Position numbers and translations under genes: made by a program
Shown here: piece after piece, positions 25,617 to 33,115 of the stretch
Position numbering within the stretch: the first letter of the stretch is position 1
Layout of the letters: each line of letters starts with the position of its first letter
The notes under the pieces: generated by a model
What the model saw: only the letters and a program-made list of their open reading frames with translations
What the model was told of the DNA's origin: nothing
The model's database searches: none
NCBI RefSeq assembly: GCF_018728565.1
Contig: NZ_JACSOI010000001.1
Coordinates: 620,001-684,000, forward strand
DNA length: 64,000 nucleotides
Direction: 5' to 3'
Origin: Zobellia russellii
GTDB taxonomy: Bacteria > Bacteroidota > Bacteroidia > Flavobacteriales > Flavobacteriaceae

Positions 25617-26702
25617 ATGGAAGAAGAAATAAAACAATCGGAACATAAAAAGCCATGTGCCAATTGTGGTGCCGAATTGAAGTTTAAACCAGGCTCACAT
25701 CAATTAAAATGTGAGTATTGTGGGTATGAGGAGTTCATAGAACAGGCCAAAAGCAGTTTTGAAGAGCTAGAGCTAGAGCACTATCTTAAAGTGGTAGGCG
25801 AGAATGCATATACAGAAACTATTGATGTCTTACATTGTAAGAATTGCGGGGCCAACCAACATGTTGAAGAAAACTACAAGTCTCTTAAATGTATCTATTG
25901 TAGTGAACCTTTGATTCTTGAGGATATTGAAAAAGAGGGGTGGATCGTACCCGGTGCGCTTGTTCCTTTTCAGATTGATGCAAAAAGGGCCAAATCTATC
26001 TTTAAGACTTGGGTGGGTAAAATTTGGTTTGCACCCAATAAGTTAAAACGGGCCGCACTTGATCCGGGAGGGTTGCACGGCCTGTATTTACCATATTGGA
26101 CTTTTGATGCCAATCTACATGCTAAATACCAAGGGCAAAGAGGTGATTATTATTACGAAACACAGCGGGTGAAGACCAAAAATGGAACGCAAACCCGTCA
26201 AGTTAGAAAAACAAGGTGGTCATCTGCATCGGGTGTAGTACAGGGTTTTGTTGATGATATACTCATTAATGCATCGGAAAAGAAAAGAAGGGATATTCCC
26301 GCTAAGATTGCATTTTGGAATGTAAAGGAATTGGTGCCGTTCAATTCAAAATATTTATCAGGCTTCGTAACGGAAAAATATACCGTTTCCTTAAAAGAAG
26401 GCCATCACTCATCCTTTCAAAAAGCAAAACAAATAGCCAATACATGGATTCGTAAAGATATTGGGGGCGATACCCAAAGAATTTCTCATGCAGATATAAA
26501 GCTGGCCAACGAAACGTTCAAACACGTTTTACTCCCCGTCTATATTAGCTCTTATCGCTATAACAATAAAGAATACAATTTTTATATCAACGGGCAAACC
26601 GGAGAACTAAGTGGCACAAGACCCTACTCTTTTTGGAAAATATTCTTTTTGATACTTTTTGTCCTTGCCATAATTACTATAATTACGATTTTTGCACAAT
26701 GA
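25617..26702 (+). CDS. Zinc-ribbon membrane protein (YdjG/TFIIB-ribbon type)
   Basis: A 361-residue protein with two N-terminal zinc ribbons: C14-x-x-C17 with C33-x-x-C36, then a second CKNC...CIYC pair at about residues 79-101. The middle region (VPGALVPFQIDAKRAKSIFK; HGLYLPYWTFDANLHAKYQG) is typical of proteins often misnamed replication factor or helicase. A single hydrophobic helix lies at the C-terminus (FFLILFVLAIITIITI). It follows the SPFH gene by 53 bases and overlaps the phosphatase gene by 4 bases. The family is linked to membrane-stress SPFH systems in Bacillus; here its role is inferred from that. Confidence 0.8.
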   Translation: MEEEIKQSEHKKPCANCGAELKFKPGSHQLKCEYCGYEEFIEQAKSSFEELELEHYLKVVGENAYTETIDVLHCKNCGANQHVEENYKSLKCIYCSEPLILEDIEKEGWIVPGALVPFQIDAKRAKSIFKTWVGKIWFAPNKLKRAALDPGGLHGLYLPYWTFDANLHAKYQGQRGDYYYETQRVKTKNGTQTRQVRKTRWSSASGVVQGFVDDILINASEKKRRDIPAKIAFWNVKELVPFNSKYLSGFVTEKYTVSLKEGHHSSFQKAKQIANTWIRKDIGGDTQRISHADIKLANETFKHVLLPVYISSYRYNNKEYNFYINGQTGELSGTRPYSFWKIFFLILFVLAIITIITIFAQ

Positions 26703-27424
26703 GAACATTGGTAATAGGTGATATTCACTCTGGCTTAAAAGGGTTGAAACAATTACTTGAGAGGGGAAAGGTAACCCCAAAGGACAAACTTATTTTTTTA
26801 GGCGATTATGTAGATGGTTGGAGCCAGGCCGTAGATACGGTTAATTTTCTGATCGGTTTACGTAATACACATAATTGCACATTTATACGGGGCAATCATG
26901 ATGAGCTTTGTCTGGAGTGGTTGAGAGACGGTAAAGATAACCCCCTTTGGTTACAGCACGGAGGAGGTGCTACATTGGCTTCTTATGGAAAGGCGGATAA
27001 AGCAACCAAAGAAAGCCATATTCTTTTCTACCAGAGCCTTGAAAATTACTATTTGGATGCTAAGAACAGGTTGTTTTTACATGCTGGATTCACTAACTTA
27101 AAGGGGGTTGAGCATGAGTATTTTAAACAAACTTTTTACTGGGACCGCACGCTGTGGGAGTTGGCAAGATCATTGAACCCAAATCTTGAAAAAAGCGATG
27201 CACATTACCCAAAACGATTGGCGCAGTACAAGGAGGTTTTTATTGGGCATACACCTATTTCCAAAACTGGACCTGCGGAACCAAGACAGGCAGCCAATAT
27301 ATGGAATGTAGATACCGGAGCAGCATTTAAAGGGGCACTATCAATGTTAGATGTTGATACCAAGAAAGTTTGGCAAAGTGAACCTTTGCACACCTTATAT
27401 CCCAACGAACCGGGTAGAAATTAA
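26699..27424 (+). CDS. PPP-family metallophosphatase (serine/threonine phosphatase-like)
   Basis: A 241-residue cytoplasmic calcineurin-type phosphoesterase with all metal motifs: G7-D8-I-H10, GD36-YVDGW and GN66-H67-D68-E, then HAGF and GHTPIS further on. Related bacterial enzymes dephosphorylate phosphoproteins or diadenosine tetraphosphate. I take the ATG at 26699, whose ATGA overlaps the previous stop codon. An ATG at 26633 would add 22 residues lying inside the previous gene. The overlap implies translational coupling with the zinc-ribbon membrane protein, so the phosphatase may act in the same SPFH-linked system. Confidence 0.87.
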   Translation: MRTLVIGDIHSGLKGLKQLLERGKVTPKDKLIFLGDYVDGWSQAVDTVNFLIGLRNTHNCTFIRGNHDELCLEWLRDGKDNPLWLQHGGGATLASYGKADKATKESHILFYQSLENYYLDAKNRLFLHAGFTNLKGVEHEYFKQTFYWDRTLWELARSLNPNLEKSDAHYPKRLAQYKEVFIGHTPISKTGPAEPRQAANIWNVDTGAAFKGALSMLDVDTKKVWQSEPLHTLYPNEPGRN

Positions 27425-27486
27425 AATAGCTGGGTAATTTTTATAATTTCACTAGATAATTAACGATCTTTACAAAAAACAGGAAT

Positions 27487-28485
27487 ATGTCCGAAAAGAA
27501 CATAAGATTAGAGGTAATGCAGGCTATTGAGCCGCAGGTGGATGGATTTATGGAGTCTTTTCTCATAAAGCCAGAGGACATTTGGCAACCGAGTGATTTT
27601 TTGCCCGATTCAGAAAATGACGGTTTTTTAGAGGCAGTTAAAGAACTTAGGGGTGAATCCAAAGAGTTAGGTTATGACTTTTGGGTAACCATGGTAGCAG
27701 ATACCATTACGGAAGAAGCCCTACCAACTTACGAGTCTTGGCTTATGGATGTTGAAGGTATAGACCAACATGGGCCAAATAAGAAAAATGGTTGGTCTAA
27801 GTGGGTTAGGGCCTGGACGGCCGAAGAAAATCGTCATGGAGATGTTCTTAATAAGTATTTGTACTTGTCAGGAAGGGTCAATATGCGAGAAATAGAGATT
27901 ACCACACAACATTTAATTTCCGATGGTTTTGATATTGGTACGGATAGAGATCCATATAAGAACTTTGTTTATACATCTTTTCAAGAATTGGCTACCAATA
28001 TTTCTCACAAAAGGGTAGGTCAAATGGCCAAGAAAAAGGGCAATGCACTTTTGGGCAAGATGTGTACCATTATTGCAGGAGATGAAATGCGCCACCATTT
28101 AGCATATAGAGAATTCGTGAAAACCATTTTTGGTGAAGACCCATCAGGTATGATGCTGGCTTTTGCGGATATGATGAAAAAGAAAATTGTTATGCCGGCC
28201 CATTTTTTACGGGAGTCCGGTGGTACGGTAGGTACGGCGTTCGAGAACTTTTCTAACTGCGCACAACGTTTAGGGGTATATACGGCGCAAGACTATGTAG
28301 ATATCCTTAGAAAGTTAAATGCATATTGGGAGCTTGATAATGTTAGAAGTCTTTCTGACGAAGCGGAAAAGGCCCGAGACTATTTAATCAAATTACCAGC
28401 AAGATTGGAGCGTATAGCCGAAAGAATGAAATTTCCTGAAGACCAGTATAAGTTTAAGTGGGTAGATGCTAATGGTATGATTTAG
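27487..28485 (+). CDS. Acyl-[acyl-carrier-protein] desaturase
   Basis: A 332-residue soluble di-iron enzyme that introduces a cis double bond into acyl-ACP, adjusting membrane fluidity. Both carboxylate/His motifs of the plant-type stearoyl-ACP desaturase family are present: E114-N-R-H117 (in WTAEENRHGD) and E200-M-R-H203 (in AGDEMRHHLA), with E76/E77 and E167 as further ligands. There are no membrane segments. It has its own strong terminator at 28506-28539 and starts 62 bases after the phosphatase gene. Such desaturases are common in Bacteroidota. Electron transfer would need a ferredoxin encoded elsewhere. Confidence 0.93.
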   Translation: MSEKNIRLEVMQAIEPQVDGFMESFLIKPEDIWQPSDFLPDSENDGFLEAVKELRGESKELGYDFWVTMVADTITEEALPTYESWLMDVEGIDQHGPNKKNGWSKWVRAWTAEENRHGDVLNKYLYLSGRVNMREIEITTQHLISDGFDIGTDRDPYKNFVYTSFQELATNISHKRVGQMAKKKGNALLGKMCTIIAGDEMRHHLAYREFVKTIFGEDPSGMMLAFADMMKKKIVMPAHFLRESGGTVGTAFENFSNCAQRLGVYTAQDYVDILRKLNAYWELDNVRSLSDEAEKARDYLIKLPARLERIAERMKFPEDQYKFKWVDANGMI

Positions 28486-28505
28486 CAAAGCCTTCTTTGG
28501 GGATA

Positions 28506-28541
28506 AAAAAATCCGGTTCATTATTGAACCGGATTTTTTTT
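28506..28541 (+). terminator. Rho-independent terminator after the desaturase gene
   Basis: AAAAAATCCGGTTCA (28506-28520) pairs perfectly with TGAACCGGATTTTTT (28525-28539) around a 4-base TTAT loop and ends in a run of T. It begins 21 bases after the desaturase stop codon. Confidence 0.93.
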
Positions 28542-28762
28542 GCTTAAGTAGGTATATTTTGTTTTGTAGGTCAAGTTCCAATTTGGGATTGTTACTTGTT
28601 TCGGTTAAGTTCTAGATTAGATTTGGGGTCAATACTATCACTTAATTACACTGTAAAACTAAGGCAGTTTTCTTTGCTGTATAAATTATTGTTGTAAACG
28701 TTGGGTATAGTGTTGTGAAAAATATAACGAGTACAGTTTTACCGATGAACGGCCTATTTCCA

Positions 28763-28791
28763 ATAAAAAAACCCTCCGTTGAGGGAGGGTT
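28763..28791 (-). terminator. Rho-independent terminator after the HHH-domain gene
   Basis: AACCCTCC (28770-28777) pairs with GGAGGGTT (28784-28791). On the minus strand the stem is followed by a run of seven or more T residues, seen as the A run at 28764-28771. It lies 22 bases past the stop codon of the gene at 28814. Confidence 0.88.
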
Positions 28792-28813
28792 GAAATACTA
28801 GTAAAAATTGAGA

Positions 28814-29395
28814 TTATAATTTTCCGTGGTCATGCTCGTCTTGCCATCTGGCCAATTCCGCCCATTTGCCTTCATAGCACATTTTGGCTTGCATAGGCCA
28901 TGATGCGGGGTCATGAATTTTATAACGGTCTCCGCCACCTTTAAGAACCTCTTGGCATCTGGCCACTGAAGTTTCGGATAAGGCTTTCCATGTTTTAATG
29001 CCCTCGGCCTGAAATAGCCCTTCAATTTTGGGGCCTATTCCTTCAACCACCTTTAAATCATTTTCCTTAACGGTTTTGCCAATGGCGGCTTTTGCAGCAG
29101 CAGCGTCAAAAGGTATAAGTACGGGTTGTGGCGCCATGGCAACAGGGGCCGCTGCCGCCGTTGCTCCCAACGAAGAGGAAACATCAGGTTTGTCCGGCAT
29201 GGTCAACAATTTTTGGTTGCACGCTTCAAGATCGGCTTTTAATTTCGCATTCTTATCATGGCAGCGTTTTAGCTCTTCAGAATTGTCTATTACTTTGGTA
29301 TTTCCTTTGCCGATCAGATATCCTAGAATACCACAAATTACACCTACAAGAAGAGGGATTAGCCAGCACCAAATATTTATATTTCCTGATTCCAT
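28814..29395 (-). CDS. Membrane-anchored helix-hairpin-helix domain protein
   Basis: A 193-residue protein. A transmembrane helix at 9-29 (WCWLIPLLVGVICGILGYLI) is followed by a positively charged helical stretch likely to be a short coiled coil (about 38-66), an Ala/Pro-rich linker, and a C-terminal domain from about 108 with the helix-hairpin-helix signature VVEGIGPKIEGLFQAEGI, resembling the DUF4332/HHH_5 type. By the positive-inside rule the HHH domain faces the cytoplasm. Such HHH units bind DNA or act in protein contacts. It follows the OmpA-type gene by 23 bases, so they are probably co-transcribed. Confidence 0.75.
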   Translation of the reverse strand: MESGNINIWCWLIPLLVGVICGILGYLIGKGNTKVIDNSEELKRCHDKNAKLKADLEACNQKLLTMPDKPDVSSSLGATAAAAPVAMAPQPVLIPFDAAAAKAAIGKTVKENDLKVVEGIGPKIEGLFQAEGIKTWKALSETSVARCQEVLKGGGDRYKIHDPASWPMQAKMCYEGKWAELARWQDEHDHGKL

Positions 29396-29418
29396 TTTAG
29401 TTCAATTTTAGTTGTTGA

Positions 29419-30336
29419 TTATTTAATAGTAATTACGGTTCGTCTGTTTTTTGCCCTACCCTCTTCAGTGTCGTTGCTGGCAATTGGGTCTTTAGGGCCT
29501 TTTGAATCGGTCTGTATCCTGTTATCCAAAATTCCGTTCTTCATAAGATAAGCTTTGGCAAAATCCGCTCTATCTTGACCAAGTCTCATATTTGTTTTAC
29601 GACTACCTTGACTATCCGTGTAACCAATAATCTGACACTTGGCATTTTCAACCTTATCAAGATAGTGTGTAATGTCCGCTATTTTTTGCCGTTGCTCTTC
29701 CGATGGATTGATAGAGGCTTCGGCAGTATCGAAATACAGGATTAGTGGGTTGGCCGTGATTTTATCATACAGGGCTTTTATTTCGTCTTCCGCATCTGCT
29801 GAGACCTCTTCAATATCGTAGCCTATTGGTCCGCGGTAGATATCATTGTCCGCAACCATTTCATCCATTAATTTGCCGTTGGTGTTAATTTGTGAAGATG
29901 GAATTTCCTGAGAAACAAAGTAGTTTTTTACAGAATTTGCTCGGGCGAGACCTAGATTTGGAAAAGCTGAGTTATTTTTTTCGTCACTAGTATAGTAGCC
30001 GGTAATGTTTAAAATTTTAGTGTCATTATCGGTCATAAAGTTTTTAAGCCCAGGTAAGATTCCGTTTCTCACATTTTCTGAAACAGGTTCCAAATAGTTA
30101 GGCGAAGATGTGTTAAAATTGAAATTATCTTCCGTAGAATAGGCAAAATCGCCATCGCTTAAAGCAAAGGGGTAGGAAGTTGCTTTTGGGGCAACTGGAG
30201 CTGGAGTCACTTGTTTTTCAGGTTCTTCTTTTTGTGAGGCAATTGCTCCGCAATAGCTGCAACACGAAAAATAGAAATAGGTACCTACTATAATGGTAAT
30301 GATAATACCAAGTAGGTAAAGAGTGGTGTTTTTCAT
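29419..30336 (-). CDS. Envelope protein with two tandem OmpA-like domains
   Basis: A 305-residue protein with an N-terminal signal anchor (LYLLGIIITIIVGTYFYF) followed immediately by a cysteine cluster SCCSYCG. The C-terminal roughly 110 residues are a clear OmpA peptidoglycan-binding domain (LYFDTAEASINPSEEQRQKI; CQIIGYTDSQGSRKTNMRLG; NRRTVITIK). Residues about 70-180 look like a second, degenerate OmpA-like domain (FNFNTSSPNYLEPVSENVRN; ILNITGYYTSDEKNNSAFPN; LGLARANSVKNYFVSQEI). There is no beta-barrel. The anchor suggests an inner-membrane tether reaching the cell wall. It precedes the HHH-domain gene. Confidence 0.85.
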   Translation of the reverse strand: MKNTTLYLLGIIITIIVGTYFYFSCCSYCGAIASQKEEPEKQVTPAPVAPKATSYPFALSDGDFAYSTEDNFNFNTSSPNYLEPVSENVRNGILPGLKNFMTDNDTKILNITGYYTSDEKNNSAFPNLGLARANSVKNYFVSQEIPSSQINTNGKLMDEMVADNDIYRGPIGYDIEEVSADAEDEIKALYDKITANPLILYFDTAEASINPSEEQRQKIADITHYLDKVENAKCQIIGYTDSQGSRKTNMRLGQDRADFAKAYLMKNGILDNRIQTDSKGPKDPIASNDTEEGRAKNRRTVITIK

Positions 30337-30747
30337 AGTTAATGGGTTATAAGTGTTTAGTGTACAATGTATTAAAAAAAATAGAACTATTTCTAAATCT
30401 ATTAAATTAATAGGTAAAGTACTACAAAAATTTCAATATGCATTATATTGGTAACAAACTCTATCATGTTTGATGCTCTCTTTGTCGTTTTATCCCAAAA
30501 AACTAGAAAGGATATAAATCAATGTAAATAAGCGGTTTGTAAATTAATTAGGTTGGTGGAGAAAGTGAAGCTGCCATCCAATACTATGGATGTTTTCTGA
30601 TATTGGATTCAGGATATTTTTTTTAGCCGTACCGATTATACAAGAAAACGAACAAGTTATAGGGGTATTCCATAGGCTCACACATAATCGTTTTTTGAGT
30701 TGACCTAAGATAAATACATTTATAGGGCGAAGAAACAGGGACACTAA

Positions 30748-30891
30748 ATGACACTAGTTATGAAAGATGAAATAGTAAAGGCAGCAACCTTTATTTGCAT
30801 GTTCGTGGTCTTGGGGTTACAAGCACTCCTGCATGGAAGTTGGAAGGTACAAGAGATTGACACGTTAAGAAATGACCGAAATAAGATATAG
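30748..30891 (+). CDS. Possible small membrane protein (47 residues)
   Basis: ATG at 30748 opens 47 codons ending in TAG at 30889-30891; a second in-frame ATG lies at 30760. The peptide has a hydrophobic stretch (AATFICMFVVLGLQALL) after a short acidic and basic start, then a charged tail (VQEIDTLRNDRNKI), the form of a single-pass small membrane protein. It is isolated in a long gap on the opposite strand to its neighbours. No homologue is known to me, and a chance ORF is possible. Confidence 0.3.
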   Translation: MTLVMKDEIVKAATFICMFVVLGLQALLHGSWKVQEIDTLRNDRNKI

Positions 30892-30947
30892 CGGTCAAGA
30901 GAAAATTTTAATAATTTATTTAAATAGTTATTTGAGTTAGTGTTTTA

Positions 30948-31009
30948 AAAACCCGCTAATTTTTCGTTTGTCTATTCGGGGGAAGGGCAAATGATTAACG
31001 GCGGGTTTT
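30948..31009 (-). terminator. Long-loop inverted repeat after the aldehyde dehydrogenase gene
   Basis: AAAACCCGC (30948-30956) pairs with GCGGGTTTT (31001-31009), a 9-bp stem with a 44-base loop, and on the minus strand it is followed by TTTTAAAA. It starts 24 bases past the stop codon of the aldehyde dehydrogenase. The loop is much longer than in the other terminators of this window. Confidence 0.45.
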
Positions 31010-31032
31010 CACATTTAAAAAACACTCAAATC

Positions 31033-32586
31033 TTAAAGGTCAAATTTTATTCCCTGGGCCAAGGGAAGCTCAGTGGTGTAATTAATAGTATTGGTCTGTC
31101 TTCTCATATAAACTTTCCAAGCATCGGAACCGGATTCGCGACCACCGCCAGTTTCTTTTTCACCGCCAAAAGCCCCGCCAATTTCTGCTCCTGAAGTTCC
31201 TATGTTTACATTGGCAATACCGCAATCACTACCCGCCACGGATAGAAAATGTTCCGCTTCTCTTAGGTTATTGGTCATTATAGCAGATGACAACCCTTGT
31301 GCTACACCATTTTGTGTCTCTATAGCCTTTTCTATAGATCCAGAATATTTTAAAAGGTAAAGAACTGGTGCAAAAGTTTCGTGCTGTACAATTTTAAAAT
31401 CAGGTTTTGCTTCCGCTATGGCCGGCTTTACATAACAACCACTTTCGTAGCCGTCACCTTCCAGTACACCACCTTCAACAATAATTTTTCCACCTTCGTC
31501 TACCACTTTTTCAAGCGCTGCGTTGTACAAAGCCACGGCATCCGTGTCTATTAATGGGCCTACATGATTGTTTTCGTCTAAAGGATTGCCAATTCTTAGT
31601 TGCTTGTACGCATCAACGATAGCGGCTTTAACTTTATCATAAATGCTATCATGAATGATTAATCTTCGTGTGGAAGTACAACGTTGCCCGGCTGTTCCAA
31701 CAGCACCAAAAACAGCACCTATAACCGTCATTTTTATATCTGCATCCGGTGTTACGATAATAGCGTTGTTACCCCCAAGTTCCAACAAGGATTTGCCCAA
31801 TCTGGCAGCTACCGTCTGTGCTACATTTTTTCCCATTCGTGTAGAGCCAGTGGCAGATACCAAAGGAATTCGGGTATCATTGGTCATCATTTCTCCAACT
31901 TTATAATCGCCATTGATCAGGCAAGAAATGCCTTCGGGTAAATTATTGGCTTTAACAACTTCAGCAGCAATGTTTTGGCAGGCAACACCACATAACGGTG
32001 TTTTTTCTGATGGTTTCCAAACACATACATCACCACAAATCCAAGCTAAGGCCGTATTCCATGCCCAAACGGCAACCGGGAAGTTAAATGCGGATATGAT
32101 ACCAACTACTCCTAAAGAGTGATATTGTTCGTACATGCGGTGCCCTGGTCTTTCCGAGTGCATCGTAAGACCGTGCAATTGTCTGGAGAGACCAACGGCA
32201 AAATCACAGATGTCTATCATTTCTTGGACCTCGCCTAATCCTTCTTGATAGCTTTTGCCCATTTCATAGGATACAAGCTTTCCTAGAGCTTCCTTTTTCT
32301 CACGTAACTTTTCTCCAAATTGACGAACAATTTCACCACGTAACGGTGCGGGCTTGGTTCGCCAAGTTTTGAAAGATGCCGTGGCAGCTTCCATTACCTT
32401 TTCATAATCTTCTTTTGTAGTCGTATTTACTTTCGCAATTAATGCCCCATCAACGGGTGAGTATGATGAAATAATTTCGCCCGAACCAAAACTTGAAGAT
32501 CCTGTAGAGGTTCCATTATTTATATCTTGAATGCCTAATTCTTTAAGGGCTTTATCTATACCGAATTGCGATGCTATTTTTGACAT
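31033..32586 (-). CDS. Aldehyde dehydrogenase, ALDH7 (antiquitin / aminoadipate semialdehyde) type
   Basis: Cytoplasmic NAD(P)-dependent aldehyde dehydrogenase of 517 residues. Catalytic C303 lies in TAGQRCTSTRR, general base E269 in LLELGGNNA, and N168 in SAFNFPVAVW. The C-terminal block GGAFGGEKETGGGRESGSDA is diagnostic of the ALDH7 family, which in lysine breakdown oxidises alpha-aminoadipic semialdehyde. It sits on the same strand as, but not contiguous with, the 3-hydroxyanthranilate dioxygenase gene; a DUF1304 gene and a sensor kinase lie between. Whether it serves lysine or tryptophan breakdown is open. Confidence 0.93.
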   Translation of the reverse strand: MSKIASQFGIDKALKELGIQDINNGTSTGSSSFGSGEIISSYSPVDGALIAKVNTTTKEDYEKVMEAATASFKTWRTKPAPLRGEIVRQFGEKLREKKEALGKLVSYEMGKSYQEGLGEVQEMIDICDFAVGLSRQLHGLTMHSERPGHRMYEQYHSLGVVGIISAFNFPVAVWAWNTALAWICGDVCVWKPSEKTPLCGVACQNIAAEVVKANNLPEGISCLINGDYKVGEMMTNDTRIPLVSATGSTRMGKNVAQTVAARLGKSLLELGGNNAIIVTPDADIKMTVIGAVFGAVGTAGQRCTSTRRLIIHDSIYDKVKAAIVDAYKQLRIGNPLDENNHVGPLIDTDAVALYNAALEKVVDEGGKIIVEGGVLEGDGYESGCYVKPAIAEAKPDFKIVQHETFAPVLYLLKYSGSIEKAIETQNGVAQGLSSAIMTNNLREAEHFLSVAGSDCGIANVNIGTSGAEIGGAFGGEKETGGGRESGSDAWKVYMRRQTNTINYTTELPLAQGIKFDL

Positions 32587-32717
32587 TTTATAACTTTTTA
32601 AGTGTGTATTGTTATATTTTTGATAAAGATACTTTTTCTAAGTCAGAAAAATAAATTTTATCAAAATGCTTTAAGGGTAGTTTTTTAGCTTCTTTGTAAA
32701 CTTGACTTTAAACAAGC

Positions 32718-33074
32718 TTAGCCAAATAAAATAAGAGCTATTGCAGTTAATGCCGGCAAGGCCTGGATATAGAAAATTTTCTTTTCTACCGAGAAGGCGC
32801 CATATAGTCCTGCAATAGAAACACAGCCAAGAAAGAACAGTGCAATGTTTGTTTGCCATGTAGTATCTGTAATGAGGAGTGACCAAATAAGGCCTGCCGC
32901 TAAGAAGCCATTGTACAAGCCTTGGTTAGCGGCCATGGGTTTTGTTGGCTCAAACAGTTCTGCAGGGAATTTCCTGAATACTTTTCTACCTTTTGTAGTC
33001 CAAGCGAACATTTCAAAATAAAGAAAGTACAAATGGAGAAGAGCAATAAAACCAATTATTATTTTTTGTGCCAT
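32718..33074 (-). CDS. DUF1304 family integral membrane protein
   Basis: A 118-residue protein with four predicted transmembrane helices. The family pattern is clear: KIIIGFIALLHLYFLYFEMF at the start, then ANQGLYNGFLAAGL in the middle and LFFLGCVSIAGLYGAF. DUF1304 proteins have no established function. It starts 41 bases beyond the histidine kinase stop codon on the same strand. Confidence 0.85.
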   Translation of the reverse strand: MAQKIIIGFIALLHLYFLYFEMFAWTTKGRKVFRKFPAELFEPTKPMAANQGLYNGFLAAGLIWSLLITDTTWQTNIALFFLGCVSIAGLYGAFSVEKKIFYIQALPALTAIALILFG

Positions 33075-33115
33075 AGGAGTACTATTAATGTTTGTAGCCT
33101 CCTCAATTGGAGGAA

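Larger units (their letters stand above)
28486..28813. other. Non-coding gap between convergent genes
   Basis: A 328-base gap between convergent genes. It holds the desaturase terminator at its left end and the terminator of the minus-strand HHH gene at its right end (28770-28791). The middle part, 28545-28760, is AT-rich; I see no ORF with a credible start, no RNA motif and no repeat in it. Confidence 0.6.
30337..31032. other. Long AT-rich intergenic region
   Basis: About 700 bases between the minus-strand OmpA gene and the 3' end of the aldehyde dehydrogenase. It holds a possible 47-codon ORF (30748-30891) and, next to the dehydrogenase, a long-loop inverted repeat. CATCCA...TGGATG near 30572-30589 forms a weak hairpin, and CTATTAA/TTAATAG an AT-rich one near 30398-30412. 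I see no promoter element that fits the OmpA gene. Confidence 0.5.

Noticed and set aside
30544-30744. 66-codon minus-strand ORF in the long gap
   Set aside because: No promoter, no plausible start context and amino-acid composition typical of random AT-rich DNA.
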